Below, one piece after another: positions 31,487-43,599 of a stretch of 64,000 nucleotides of DNA. The translations under genes were made by a program, and so were the position numbers. Position 1 is the stretch's first letter. Each line of letters begins with the position of its first letter. The stretch is from Aspidiotus rigidus. Its lineage: Eukaryota; Arthropoda; Insecta; Hemiptera; Diaspididae. A model generated the notes under the pieces. The model worked only from the letters and a program-made list of their open reading frames with translations. It ran no database searches and was not told the origin of the DNA. The stretch lies in assembly GCA_035079385.1 (NCBI GenBank), contig JAVHKY010000012.1:6166501-6230500 (forward strand), given 5' to 3'.

Positions 31487-33017
31487 GTAAGCATCATCAT
31501 ACGAATACTTTCGTGACTTATCGTTCCATTCGTTGAGACTTGCAAGAGAAAAAAGTGAGAGTGAATTCTCGATGGAGTTTAATTTTACAATATAAAGTAT
31601 GTGTAATTTGGCTTCTGATGAATGGTGTAATATCTCATTCTTTAACATGTTTCCACCCTTTTCAATTAAAATCGTGTTCGTACTTCTATGAAACATATTT
31701 GAGGCTAATGAATATTTCCGTCCAAGGTTATTAAGCGAATAATGTCACGAGATCAAACGTTGTCCCACTAATGACCATAATGCCGCGGTTGTAGGCCAAT
31801 TTATAGCGCTGTCCATTCTTCAATTCAAATGCTGACTGAAGAAGATATCGGTGTACAATGATTTCAGTTTCCATGTATGACACCTTGCAAAAATTAGAAT
31901 TTTCAGTTCACTTTCTAATTGAACTATCGCTGACCTACAGTTCTTTCATAACGTATTTAGCACAAGTTGAAGAATGATGATAATGATGATGAGTCCTCCG
32001 ATTGTGGACTGACATACCCGTAAGAGTTGATACTAATGTCGAAACTTTTTAAAAGAAACCGTTGCACGTTAAACTCTATAATATATTATTTTCCTCGCAC
32101 GCGTATAACTATTATATTTTCTACGTACCTCGATCGAATCTTCGCTTGTGCATTATCCATTATGTGCGTCTTATATTGTAAGCATTTATATTATCATATG
32201 CAACCCGGTTGTTCAGATGTACCGGTTTACTCGTTGGTTCTTATGTACAAGAACGTGTGCGCAACCTGTTTCTAGATGATGCGCATTGAATTAATAATAA
32301 TGAATCGATACAACATAATCGTTACAGGGTAAGCTATGAGTTTCAGTTTCAAAGCTTCGCTGCGTTTTCAAAAGTTGTAAAACGAGTATGTACGTGTATA
32401 TTTTCGCACGAAATCAATACGGAATATCACACGATGGACTATTAATTTTTGACCGTGGAGCGGCGTATTCTTTAGGATTAAATGAGCAGGCAAGACACTT
32501 CAATAATTCATAATTTTTCCCAAAAGAAAGTTACAACAGCCGTGGAGTTATAGTAAAACGTTAATTGGCTGATCGTGATATCTATTGTCTACCAGGTCTG
32601 CACACATGAAAATCTGCTTATAATGAACCTTCGCGTTGCCTTTTTAATAGCTGTTCGCGTGACTTTTTTTTGCCAAGATTTAGACAGGTAGACTACTACA
32701 AAATTAACTCGTGTTCTTCAATTTGGAATAATACTATTATTATGGCTTGACACTTTTCACGATACGTAGCCAAATTTTGATGCGCAAAAATTAATTAATA
32801 AAACGTGACACCCATGAACCTTTGAGTAGTGCCACTTTCACTTTGTTCCCTACCGTCGAAGTCAGACCAAAGTCAGATCAACGACGTGCATCATACTGTT
32901 GAAAATATGACGCGAGCGTCGCGTCGAGTATTATAAACGAGAAAATTAGTTTTGTGTATTATGTATATGTGTACTTATATCGTATTCTTATCTAATTCGA
33001 TTTTACTTTTTGTTTAG

Positions 33018-33120
33018 ATTATTAAGACAGAGAAAGCAAGAAGATGAACAGTTCACTCAGCAGTGTCGAATAAGACAGGGGGCCGCCAAGTATTCGTTAG
33101 AGCAGATTGTTGATTTACCG
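33018..33120 (+). CDS. Internal exon of the same host gene (exon b)
   Basis: Acceptor TTTTTGTTTAG before 33018, donor GTTAGT after 33120, no stop in the frame that continues exon a. Encodes LLRQRKQEDEQFTQQCRIRQ then GAAKYSLEQIVDLP, a basic, Gln-rich, probably helical stretch, ending in phase 0. The intron from exon a is 1531 bp. Neither upstream nor downstream partner exons were identified, and transposon-rich DNA lies upstream. Not recognised as a known family. Confidence 0.5.
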
Positions 33121-33284
33121 GTTAGTACAAATTATTTTTTACAGTTCTCAATCCTGATGGGTTTTATTGGTTTTGAAGTAGTACTGTGTAGACTTACATC
33201 ACTGTGGGTGCGGTGTATAACAGTGATTTCAGCGGTGTTACTCCAATAATATGTGGCCTACCTGATTGAATGAGTTTAATACGC
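33121..33284. other. Presumed intron, nothing recognised
   Basis: Follows the donor of exon b. Confidence 0.3.
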
Positions 33285-33550
33285 GATCTACCTGAAACAT
33301 CGAAAGTGCTGGTTAGGCACCCGTCGCACTTTTTTTTCAGGAGGCGCATTTTTGCGTCCAGAGAGGACTGTTCGACGGCTTGCTTGTGCGCGTCGGCGGT
33401 CGGATCCACGAAGTATGCAATCTACCTTAAACATCGAAAGTGCTGGTTAGGCACCCGTCGCGTTTTTTTCAGAAGGCACATCTTCGCTTCCAGCCAGGAC
33501 CGTTCGACGGCGTGCGTGTGCGCGCCGGAAGTCGGGTCCATGAAGTTCTC
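33285..33550. repeat. Tandem duplication, period 134 bp, two units
   Basis: CGAAAGTGCTGGTTAGGCAC occurs at 33301 and 33435. Units share about 80-85% identity by eye and are CpG-rich compared with their flanks. Both contain a T-run followed by CAG. On the minus strand the first unit reads DPTADAHKQAVEQSSLDAKM then RLLKKKCDGCLTSTFD and the second DPTSGAHTHAVERSWLEAKM. Of 15 differences counted between units in a 69-bp stretch, 8 fall where the minus-strand third codon positions lie, a weak hint of former minus-strand coding. Confidence 0.8.
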
Positions 33551-34195
33551 TTGATGGTTTACCGTGTTGTGTTCACAACTGAGGGACGTCAAGCATCGAT
33601 ACGCAACCCCGATTCATCCGGATGGATAACGGATTATGGAGCACACTCTCGTTGAATAGTGGGAATGGAAGTGTTTCGGTCTCGTCTTATTACTCAAAAG
33701 TATCGGCCATCATTTCCTTGTTCGAGCACGAAGACCCATGGTCCGTCTATTTTCTCATCGTGATTCCTCTGATTCTGAACTTTTGCGTTTCCGTCCTCAG
33801 ATTTGACGGGATGATCACCTTGTAGGAGTCGAACCCGACGATACTTACGCTTCGTGATCACTCTTATCCTTCGTCTTCCTCGCACCAGGTGGACTGCAAT
33901 ATTACATAGACGTATCAGGTAAACCGCATGTTGGAGTAGCCATTGGAAAACGTTTTCCAAACAGATTCAATTATAGAATTTCTCATTTATTCATGACTAC
34001 TATCTTTGGTCTGCTAGTAAATTTACAAACGCCGCAAAAGTTTAAGTCGGACTGGCAAAGAAAATTGTGCTAATGATTTTCTCGTGATTGTTTGGAAGGG
34101 ACAGAATGGTTCAAGGGAAAAAAAATTGAACAAATAAATCTTCAGCATTGGATACAAAGGGAAGAGTGGGTAATATGGATTAAGTGACTTCTTTG
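33551..34195. other. Nothing recognised
   Basis: Minus-strand ORF at 33694-33960 is basic and unrecognised. Confidence 0.35.
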
Positions 34196-34199
34196 TGAC

Positions 34200-36125
34200 G
34201 AGACGCGCGATTTGGGGCGGAGTTAAGAGCTTGCAAGAGGATAAAGAGGACCAGAAATCATGCGAGGAAAGAGGATGAGAGAGCAGTAATAGGATTTAGA
34301 TCATACGAGAGGAGGAATCAGTTATGGAGGGTGAACGCAGTGACTGGTTTGTGGCAAGGTTTTCTGCATCAGGTTCCTTACAGTCGATGACTTCCGGTAT
34401 TCATCGAAATTTAACGAGTGTAGAAGAATGAGGATTTATTGGACAATGGGATTTACAAAATGAAGGTCTCGGATAGCAAGTATGTGGAGACGAGAGAACG
34501 AGTGAGTGCAAACATCACAGACACAAAACTGATATAATCATTTTCAAACAAGTACAAAACATGACCGACGCCTCCACTGAAGACAGTACTGTAAAATCCC
34601 AACAAAGTAAAGATTAGAAAGAAGGAATTTAAAGAGAGGGGAGAAGTAGGTGAATAGAGCCGTAAGTTGTGCGATGAATATGGGGGCAGAGTTTCTCATA
34701 CGGAAGGATTAGATGTCACCCTCTCTAGAGACTATGTAAATCCGATTCTGGGTCCCGATTTGTACCCATCTGGTTAGAAGAGAAGGTGGAAGGAAGATTC
34801 TGGAGAAATTATTTTGTTGATGTGTTATTTGTGTATAAAGTTGAATTTCAATTAGATCGAGATGGTTATCAGGAATAGTGTCTAACCAAGGAGAAGGGGA
34901 TGAAGAAATAGAAAGTAAGGGCCTAGATGGGATTAGAGCGACAGAAGATGTGAATTATGTGGGTCCAGAGCAGTGGAAGGGATGAGAAGATTTGAGTATC
35001 AGGCTGTTAAGGCCAGAAAGTTAGGTGTGAGGGGAAAAGTGCGGTAATGAAGACGAGGAACACCTGCCTCAACGTATAGCATAACTGAAGGGTAGGTGTG
35101 AGGAGCCTGAAAGATTGAATGGAGCTCAGCAATTTTAAGATTGTTCTATTGGGGTGACTGTAATGAAGATTGTAATCAAGTTGGAAACAGATTAGACTTT
35201 TCTAAAGTTGGTTACGGTTATAGCCGGTACGAGGGTGTGATAGCTATTTGGGAACTTTCGAGGAATTTTGGTATTTTCCTCTGAAGATTTTGGTACGAGC
35301 GGTCCAGGAGATCTTGTAGTCGAAGTTGTGACCGAGGATTGGGAGATACTTGTGACGTTCTGTAAACGCAGGGAAGGAAGAGGCATAGGGCGTGAGTACC
35401 TTCTTTAGAATACTACCATATTTGTTTTCTTGTCTGAAAATCAAAATCCGTGGTCAGATGGTCATTTGGAGATTTTGTCAGAGGTTAATAGGAATGGTCA
35501 TGCTGCTCATTGGAGGTTGGTACAGAGATACTGAAAGAGGTGTTCAGTAAAGAGAAAGCTGACACTGTTCGTTAGGTCATTTATAGTGAGTAGGAAGAGA
35601 GGAACACTCTATAATTCTCCCTGGGAGACACCGTTATGGATGGGTTGATGGGAAGAGTATTGGTCTCAAATTCTAGCCGTTGGAAACCTGTTATGAAGGA
35701 AGCATTGAAAGAGTTTAGGTAAATTACCTCGAAGGATAATGTTACATAATTTGTGACCCGTCTACAGAAACCCGGCTTAGCATTGAATATTGATCAGGAG
35801 AAAAGGATCTCTTACAGAGTATGGAATATTCCTTTTCTCCTGATCTTAATAGAACACCAAGCCGGGTTTCTGTAGACGGGGTCGCATTTGGAGAAGATGT
35901 TGGGATGGAGGTCAAAGAAAATGCAAGTAGAGTTTCGAGTTTAAGGGGGCTTCGAGGTTTGAGTCAGATATGGCTTAAGATGTGCCGACCTTTACAAAAG
36001 CCGTATTGATATGGGAAAATGATGTTATTTAATTCGTCGAGCCAGAGGTTGTAGTCCTCGGTTCAGTATTTTTTGGGACAGTTTGCTAAAGACAGAAGTG
36101 ATAGGTGGCGAAGAAATTAACACCA
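34200..36125 (-). pseudogene. Old LINE (I/Jockey-type) with RT motifs, minus strand
   Basis: From 36125 down on the minus strand: a decayed RPISLL/LSKILER-like start, LDELNNIIFPYQYGFC-like block (about 36020-35990), a palindromic disruption at 35757-35882, NGVSQG followed by LFLLTINDLTNSV (RT motif B region, about 35620), then YLPILGHNFDYKISW (about 35330, thumb), and an EAGVPRLHYR-like block near 35080. The order matches I/Jockey RT. No frame is intact. The tail part (34200-35200) matches 11100-12330. Confidence 0.7.
35757..35882. repeat. Near-palindrome inside the LINE RT region
   Basis: Arms about 35757-35813 and 35825-35882 share CCGTCTACAGAAACCCGGCT and GATCAGGAGAAAAGGA in inverted order, with a loop of roughly 11 bp. 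LINE sequence in the same orientation continues on both sides, so this is a local inverted duplication rather than a 5' inversion of the whole element. Confidence 0.85.
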
Positions 36126-37870
36126 GTCTTCGAAACAACTCTCATTTTTGCAGGAGAACGAATGATAACGATTTTGGACTAGTATAAACAAAAAGTATGT
36201 GACTAGAAATTCTGAGGGATCACTCATATGTATACATTTGCCATAACATACAAGGATATTCTGTGGAAACATTATGGGAATTTTTAGACTGACACAGGAC
36301 TGTTAGTTTCGTTTTAAACTTATGAATAGAGAGGCAAAGTAGGAAAAAGCATAGAAAAAAGAAATCGTAGTTCGCTTATTCTTGTTATTTTCATTCAATA
36401 TTTGATGACGTTATTATTGTGAAAACGTTTAATATCTTCTTTTAATTTTAGATTATCCATTTGTGGTCTAAATGGATATTGAGGAGTTGAGGTTCGGATG
36501 GTCTACTGAAGTCTTAGTTCGTTCAGTCTTTGATTTTTCGGTCGCCGAACTATGATTAGTGCGACTAGAAAATATTGTTGTTCAATTTATCTCGCATGAA
36601 TGGTCGAGTAAGGGTACAATTCGAGTCGGAAGAACGGATGCCAAAATTTTGTTGAGTATTCGAACAAAAATACTCATTTCGTTTTCGAGACTAACGCTAC
36701 AGTCATTTCGAACGGCTTTTGTTCGAAGTAATCCATAATAAAACGTAATGTACGACCGGAATTCAATAATACTCGTAGATCTACATTGTTCATTGTCGGC
36801 TCGTTCAAATGATTGCGCTCATCAATAATTTAAGATTAATTACTCGGCACAACATTCCATCGAGGCACTGGACCTGATTAAAGGTTCTGTATAAACAAAC
36901 TTATGAATCAAGCTTATGATTACTCGCTCGTATCGAGTTTTGCTTGACATAATTAGATTTAGATTGCGATTTAGTACCGCCGCAGCAAGTCAATCTAACG
37001 TACTCATAGACGTCGGAAACAAACGTATATATCGAGGAGTCTCTTCTCGTGATGATGTAAAGACGAGAGAAAGAAGAGCATTCGCGGTGATTAGAGAAGA
37101 GTTACGAATGACTTCTAATGAAGTGTGTCCAGATTGAAGTAAACGAGTACAATAGAAAAAAAATCTATTTTTCTGTCTTGTCAGTGTAATGAGTGCTCAC
37201 GTTAATTAGGTCTTATCAAAAAAGACAAGAGTGTATCGTCAAGTGTGAAAATATCGTGTGGGTGGATCTGCTCCCAAGAATGTACATTTATTATGAATCA
37301 CGAGGGAGCGGAGATTCGATAATGAAGGTGGAAGTCTATTCCAATATTCAATATCTATTACGAGTGATGTTACCTACAAAAATTATTGTGATAGAAGTCA
37401 AAATAAAAACTAATTCATGCGATTTTAAAATCAACAAAATGAAAAAATTCTATTAATAATATAGGAATGTAAAAAATAATTTTATTGACTTATCCTACCC
37501 TCCAAACTGATAATTAGTGGCCGAAGATTCGTATACTTCAATTCACTCGCCTGAATAACCTGTAGATTGCAACGATGCATGGATTTATACTCGAGTGTTG
37601 ATACAATTGCATACTTTCGCACTGTATCGCGTTTGCCGTCTGTTGAGTTCAAGTGAGAAAAAAAAAAAGATGATGGAACATACGCGTATTTCTTTAGGAA
37701 AATGAGAAGTTGCAAGTATTCACTGGAACCGTTTTTAATGTTTTTTATAATGCGACCTCTTATGCTTCAAAAGGAATCGACAAAAACTCACCGTACATGC
37801 ATGGACGTAGAACCTCCTTGCAGATGAGTAAAATACGAGAGTTGTGAATATTAATTTGAATCTAAGTCCA
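36126..37870. other. Nothing recognised
   Basis: A 73-codon plus-strand ORF at 36916-37137 has no recognisable motif. Otherwise AT-rich. Confidence 0.35.
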
Positions 37871-37872
37871 GA

Positions 37873-38544
37873 ATGAGTAGGTGTAGGGATATCTTTCAGA
37901 TTCCTCAGCACAGAACACAGCAGTTTGCTTCTGCTCCACTGCTTCTTGCCCTATCTCTCTTGAACCGTGTTGTTAAAGAAGACCGCACAATTGATATATT
38001 TTTTGACAGTAGAAAAATGTTAGGTAGCAAGGTGACGACAGTCCTCGTGAACTTGGAAACAAATTGATAATGCTTTCCCATACCTTATTTTTGTTCATTA
38101 TTCATCTATCTTTTTTTTTTTTTTTTTTTTTTTCTTATTATAAATCTTTTAGTCTGATCTTGTCCGCACCCCTATGATCAAATGGCCTCCATAATATATC
38201 CGTAATTATTATTATTATATCTATTTATTTATTTATTTTTTTTTCTATTCATTTATTTTTCTTTTTATTTATTCTTCGAAATGATTGGTTTGTGGAAGGG
38301 GTTGGGGGATTGGACATGGAACCAGGGCTGGGGTGGCTAGTGGTGGACATATTATCATTATTGTTTTTTTTTTTTTTAAATCATTTCTTTTTTATTTTTT
38401 TTTTTTATTATCCGTATTTTTCTATTATTTTTATTTTTGTTTTAGTTTTTATTGTACTTTTTTTTTAAATTTTTTTTTTTTGTTTATAGTGCCCTCCTTT
38501 CATTGGCCGATCGGCTGTTGGAGGGCACTCTAATAATAATAATG
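37873..38544 (+). pseudogene. LINE 3' end with T-rich UTR, hairpin and (TAA)n tail
   Basis: The frame 37873-38067 reads RDIFQIPQHRTQQFASAPLL then LALSLLNRV and DIFFDSRKMLGSKV, resembling the C-terminus of LINE ORF2 proteins (PxHRT, then a hydrophobic N-x-L block and a final FDS/FR helix). It is followed by a very T-rich 3' UTR, a hairpin (AGTGCCCTCC at 38488-38497 with its complement at 38520-38529), and TAATAATAATAATG at 38531-38544. A hairpin before (TAA)n is a usual LINE 3' end. Confidence 0.6.
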
Positions 38545-41098
38545 AAAATAATAAGTATAGGTACAGTAGTTGAAATTAATAGGTCGATCTTGCTGGCTGA
38601 TGACGTAGAATTTGAGCGAGCCTTAAGTAGGGTTCCAATTCCGATTTCTCAAGTGACTTTATCAATGATACTCGTATATATGAGCAGAAGTCGGAATCTC
38701 ATTCTTATAAATGTCTGGGAAAACTCTTCTTTAAGTTGTACGATGGCATAAATGATCGAATAAATGATGTTCTTTCGTCTCGGAGACGCAATAAATTTTA
38801 TAAAGAAGAAAAAAGAGATCTCAGGTATTGATGGCAATTCATTTCAACGATCATCGTCGAGTTTTGTTGTGGGCATGAAAAGATTTTATTGCGTACGTAT
38901 AAGTCGAAAAAAAGAATATTTCGCGAAGTAGGAAATATTCGACTTATTTTATACTGCAATTTTTGCTTCGGCTTCTTGTTTTATTAAAGAGAAGAATTAG
39001 GACACGAAGATGACATCATATTTTATTGAAGTTTTTCCTTTTTTAGGTCAAATTATTGTATGGAAGGAAGTACTTTGCTACGTAAAATTTTCTACTTGTA
39101 TGTTTTGTCCGAGCTCATGTTGCTGTTAAAGATATTCAATATAGTTCAAAGGCACGATGAAATACATTTTAAAGAGCACGGTGAGAGATAATACACCTTC
39201 TATATATACCTTGTGGAATATTAACGAAGTTGGAAGGATTAACCCATATACGTATTTTGTATAAATTTTCATTTTCCGTACAAAGAGCTTATCCTCGATT
39301 GCATATTATATGTTTTTATATAAGATTTTGTTTGTAAAACAAAATGTGAAGTTCATGTGACTTTATAATATACAAGCCTTTCTCCATCTACATACAGTAT
39401 TGAATAGCCGTTTAGAAAAAGCGTTTTGTTGGCATGAAAAGGAAACAAAAAGAGGCAGAAAGAATTGTCCGAGTTTAAATGAATGTTTAAACTGTTCAGA
39501 GCCACACTATATCAGTGAATTCCTCCATACTAAGTATAACTTACTATACGCATCGTGGTACAGTATTGTTTTCTTAGTCCGTTTTTCACGCTCAGTGATG
39601 AAAATTTATAGCTTATGTATTACAATATGATCTGCATCTGTCGTAGGATTATGTCGCACATTCATTGTATTCTACAGCAAATATTGTATATATAAAACCG
39701 GTATAGTATTTGAGGTACATATACACCTTATCATGTTCCAATATATCAGCATTCTTATTTGTGAAAAATTTCGGAGCATCTCGACGTAATCTAGGTTAAT
39801 AAAACAGATGAGAAAAAAGAAGGAAAGGAAAAATCATCGAATGTACATTATTCTATTGAAATGCAGTTGTAACCCGCCAGTATATGCGCCGTATTGAATG
39901 AGGAAAAAAAAAAAAAAGACAAAAAAAAGTAATATCATAGCTAACGGAAATCAAGTTTAAAGTATATCTATGGAAAAGGCGAAAAAAAAATTTAATCTGG
40001 GTATGTTTACGGTGTGCCTATACGAATGACTGGTTGCAATAACGGCGAAATTAATTAACGACTTCGACAGTTCGAATGAAAGCTTGACCAGTCCACTGGT
40101 CAAAATTTAGATTTTGCCAATCGCTATTGTTCCGGCTCCGCTTCACTGGACCACACAATTGATTTGTGTTGCGCAGAGACTGTATTTGTCCGATCTGATT
40201 TTTTTTTTTCTTTCTTCTTCTGGACTTATTTCTCTTCATTTGGGTTTCAACGTACACCCAATTAATGATAACGATCAACCGAAAATACGTGATTGGTGGT
40301 AAATTATATAAAACGGTTATTAATGCAGAATTAGGTCCTTGATAACACTCTCCAAGGTAATTTGTTCGCAAGGTTTCATGGCATTGGTAGTATTTCTCCT
40401 CCCCATTTCTTCTCGGAGTCGTCTTTTGGATGGTTCGAGTGTCTATGTCGTGCCTTTGACCTCTGTACAAATATTTTCTATTCGCTTCTTTGTTTTTGAA
40501 ACGGCAGCTTCTCGGACGTTTGACTTCTTTAGAACTAGGTTCTGAAATCGTGTGCATGATTTCTTTCTTGAAGAACAACAGCCTTCGAAAGTTCTTGTTT
40601 ACTGCCGCGTGTCTTCTTCTACCTCAATCCTTTTTTTTTTTTTTTTTTTTCTTTCTTTCTTTCTTCAAAATCAAGTTCGATACCTTTTAAAAGATCTGAG
40701 CATTGTTTCCAGAAGCCATATTTCAGCGATCCGTGAACATTCTACGACGTCAACTTTCAGGGGTTATCAATAACCCTATACTTCCGTCCACATCGAGAGT
40801 ATGAAACTACGTTTACCGACATTGGGATGGTAGCAGAAAAAGAATCAACGACCCAAGAAATTGTAAATCTATGAATAAGCCTCAAAAAATTGACGGGTAG
40901 TGCAGGCTTGCGCAACTCTGTCGCAGCTTTTGTGAATCAGAAACCGTTCGAGCAGGTCGACTGTCAAGTCCAGATGACTAATACAGCCTAAAACTGTCTT
41001 CTAACTGTCTTGAAAACCGCTCTCACTTCGAACACTCATGCTACCGCATGTTTAAGAAATTAAAGCCAAGAGCCTCAGAGCTTCAAAGTCTTAAAGAA
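38545..41098. other. Nothing recognised; one unassigned 175-codon minus-strand ORF
   Basis: The minus-strand ORF 40051-40578 is Lys/Arg-rich (RRRKKKKNQIGQIQ) and partly produced by T-runs. It has no motif I know and is not called as a gene. A T-run of about 20 lies at 40630-40650. Confidence 0.35.
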
Positions 41099-41274
41099 CA
41101 ACTGTTACCTCGAAGAAGTTATACGAGGAACGTAGGGAACCGGTTCTATGGGTCGAATTGGTTTTAGTAGTGAGAACTGAAATTGAAATCTTGAAAAATT
41201 TGGAAGTTTTCTGAGTCTCTTGTATATGGTAGGAGGGGGCATTGACCTATCCTCTATAGAACAGGTTCTCTGTT
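41099..41274 (+). mobile_element. Short repeat element, copy F (minimal, about 175 bp)
   Basis: Left part CGAAGAAGTTATACGAGGAA with GTAGGGAACCGGTTCTATGG, right end CTATAGAACAGGTTCTCTGTT. It contains only a single minisatellite-like unit, so this is a short or ancestral form. The flanking A-runs are not clear in this copy. Confidence 0.6.
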
Positions 41275-41487
41275 GAAATTTCGACCTCCCAAACTTGCAC
41301 GATGGGGGAAGGAATTGGAGAAATTCTAACTTCCGAGTTATATATTCCAGGACCGACTTGGAAAAATTTCGACCTCCGAAATATGTACGATAGGAGAGAT
41401 ATCGAAGAAAAGCTCCACAATACTCGAAAAAGTAAACTGGAGGGCAATTTGCAAGAACCGCAGAAAAATATACAGGAAGCCGCGGGC

Positions 41488-41518
41488 GCGCTCTCGGTTA
41501 AACAACTATTCTCAAGCA
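41488..41518 (-). ncRNA. 3' stem-loop of PLE6, eroded hammerhead-like relative
   Basis: Minus strand: CTTGAGAAT, AGTT-GTTT-AACC, GAGAGCGC. It corresponds in position and wording to the PLE3 loop, with a C-A type mismatch at the stem base and GAGA for GAAA. Confidence 0.35.
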
Positions 41519-41581
41519 TAGATGAAATGCGACTCGACGAGATGGGAAAAGAGAACAGTCACAACGACGGAGGAGAAGAAA

Positions 41582-43510
41582 TCATGAGTCATACTCGTAA
41601 ACTAGCTCGACCAACCCCTCGTCCGGAATGTAACGGTTGAGTAGATTTATATTATCGCTATTAAGATGACGAATAATTTCTATGTTTTCCAGAGCACGGC
41701 GTTTGAAGTAAGCCTTCTCTCTGTGGAGGATGGTTTCTGACCCCTCCCTGAAACCATGACCACTAGTTATAAGGTGGTGAGCAAATGTGGATTCGCCCAA
41801 ATGCCTTTTTTCCCAATCTTTTAGGTGTTCAGCCACTCTAATTTTAATCTGACGACTAGTCTCGCCTACATACATCCCATTACAGTCCCTGCAAGCTATG
41901 CTATAAACTCCACTCTTTTCAAGGGGTGGGATAAGGTCCTTTGACCTGAATAGTAGCCCTTTTACCGTCGTAGGATTATAAAACACCGGACGGAAACCGA
42001 AGGGGAGGAGGGCGCGACTCAATTTCGAAGAAAATTTACCCAAGAGGGGGAGTTTAATGAAACGGGTCCTGCTATCGACAGAAGAGTTGCGGGGGAGGGA
42101 GGTAGTTGAATCAAGGCAATTCCGCGTGATCTGCCTCCGGACCATAAGGTCAATGTCCACGTTGACCTCATTCACTCTAGCCAAGTATTTTATAATATTG
42201 AGTTCTTTTTGGAAAGCTGCCTGGTTCATCGGGATGCGGGTTAGCCGATGAATAAAGCTATTAAACGCCGCGAACTTGTGAGAAACAGGGCAGAATGACG
42301 AGCCGTGGACGACAAAATCGGTCGAAGTATCTTTTCTATATATTGAAAACTCGTGGACTCCATCTCTAACTGAGATGATGAGATCCAAGAAGTTAATATT
42401 TGAACCTCCAACCTCTAGGGTAAATTTGATGGAGGGATATTGAACGTTAAGATTCTTAAGAAACTCACCAAGGAGATCTTGAGGACCGGTCCACGCACAT
42501 AGAACGTTATCTACATACCTGTACCAATAATGGACGTAATCCAGGAATACTTGGCCTGAGGTGAAGAGGTCAGCCTCAAATTTGGACATGAAGGTCTCCG
42601 ACACAAGGGAACCCAAAGGGGATCCGATAGGAATGCCAACCTCCTCTGGGAACTCGTAGAATTTCCCATTAAACTTGTAAAAATTGGGGGACCAACATAC
42701 ATTAAGTAAATTGAAGAATTCTTGCAACTCTTCGTGAGGAGTATTAAAGCGAACGAGGAGGTCACCCATATTTTGCATGGCGACAGTTCTCGGTATGTTG
42801 GGGAACAGGCCGACAACGTCAAAAGAGCATAGAGTGGTACCCGGAGGAAGTAAATGGTCTTTAAGTTTATCGGCTAAGGAAACCGAATTTTTAATCGAGT
42901 AAGTAGACTCGTACTCAATGCGAAATTTAAACCATCTATCCAAGTACTTAGCGAGAGAGTAAGCGGGGGAGGAGACATGAGACACAACAGGACGCATCGG
43001 AGTATCTTTTTTGTGTATCTTAGGCAGCCCATAGAGGACGGGGGCACCGGATTCGGTTCAAGCAGGCAATTTTTAGTCGAGGGTTTGCTTATTAGAACAG
43101 AACTCCCATTAATAAGCTTCCTAACCTCTTTAACGTACTTAGGGAAATTGAAGTCAGTATTTTCAATGGCCCTACACTGGTGAAGCACTTCTTGAACTTT
43201 TGTAAGGTAGGTTGACTTCTCCATAACGACTATAGAATTCCCTTTATCAGCCTTTGTGAGCAATGAATCCTCCTCCTTGAGCTCCTCCTCAAACCCTTGA
43301 TCACCTCCCTCACAGTGCGATTCATGCACGGAAGTGGAGTGTTACGGACCAAATCAGCACACGTTTTTTGAGTAATAACTCCGGGACCGATCTTGACAGC
43401 TAAGTCAGCGACGACGTTCGCAAGGGCGTCGGCATTATGGGGGGGGGGGGGAGGCTAAACTTCAAACCTTTCTCCAACAGAGTAGTCTCGTCGCGAGTGA
43501 ATTTTATACG
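41582..43510 (-). mobile_element. Penelope-like element PLE6, near complete RT plus GIY-YIG
   Basis: Largest intact piece is a 471-codon frame (42997-41582). In it: SFDVVGLFPNIP (motif A, Asp60), GIPIGSPLGS (motif B, 121-130), YRYVDNVLCAW (motif C, 159-169; the second Asp of YxDD is Asn164), GGSNINFLDLII (198-209), RLTRIPMNQAAFQKEL, FGFRPVFYNPTTVK, then GIY-YIG: GVYSIACRDCNGMYVGETSR (363-382), RVAEHL, GESTFAHHLITSGH. Upstream, after a one-base shift at about 43045 (at GAPVLYGLPKIHKK) and another near 43300, the N-terminal part LLTKADKGNSIVVMEKSTY and LLEKGLKFSLPP extends to about 43510. RT would copy element RNA and the endonuclease would nick target DNA. The frameshifts and YVDN predict inactivity. 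Same subfamily as PLE3. Confidence 0.93.
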
Positions 43511-43599
43511 ACTTCAATTTATGATGCGAGGCTGAAATTTTTGAATACCAGCATCTATAACATCACCCTTGAAAGATGTAGCCTCGGAGGCTAAAAGGG

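Noticed and set aside
33440..33655. Plus-strand ORF in the second 134-bp unit as a continuation of the host gene
   Set aside because: Differences between units do not spare first and second codon positions in that frame.
40051..40578. 175-codon minus-strand ORF as a gene
   Set aside because: Partly generated by T-runs (poly-Lys on the minus strand); no motif, no splice support.
41302..41640. 112-codon plus-strand ORF
   Set aside because: It overlaps the 3' tail of PLE6 on the opposite strand and copy F flanks; no motif.
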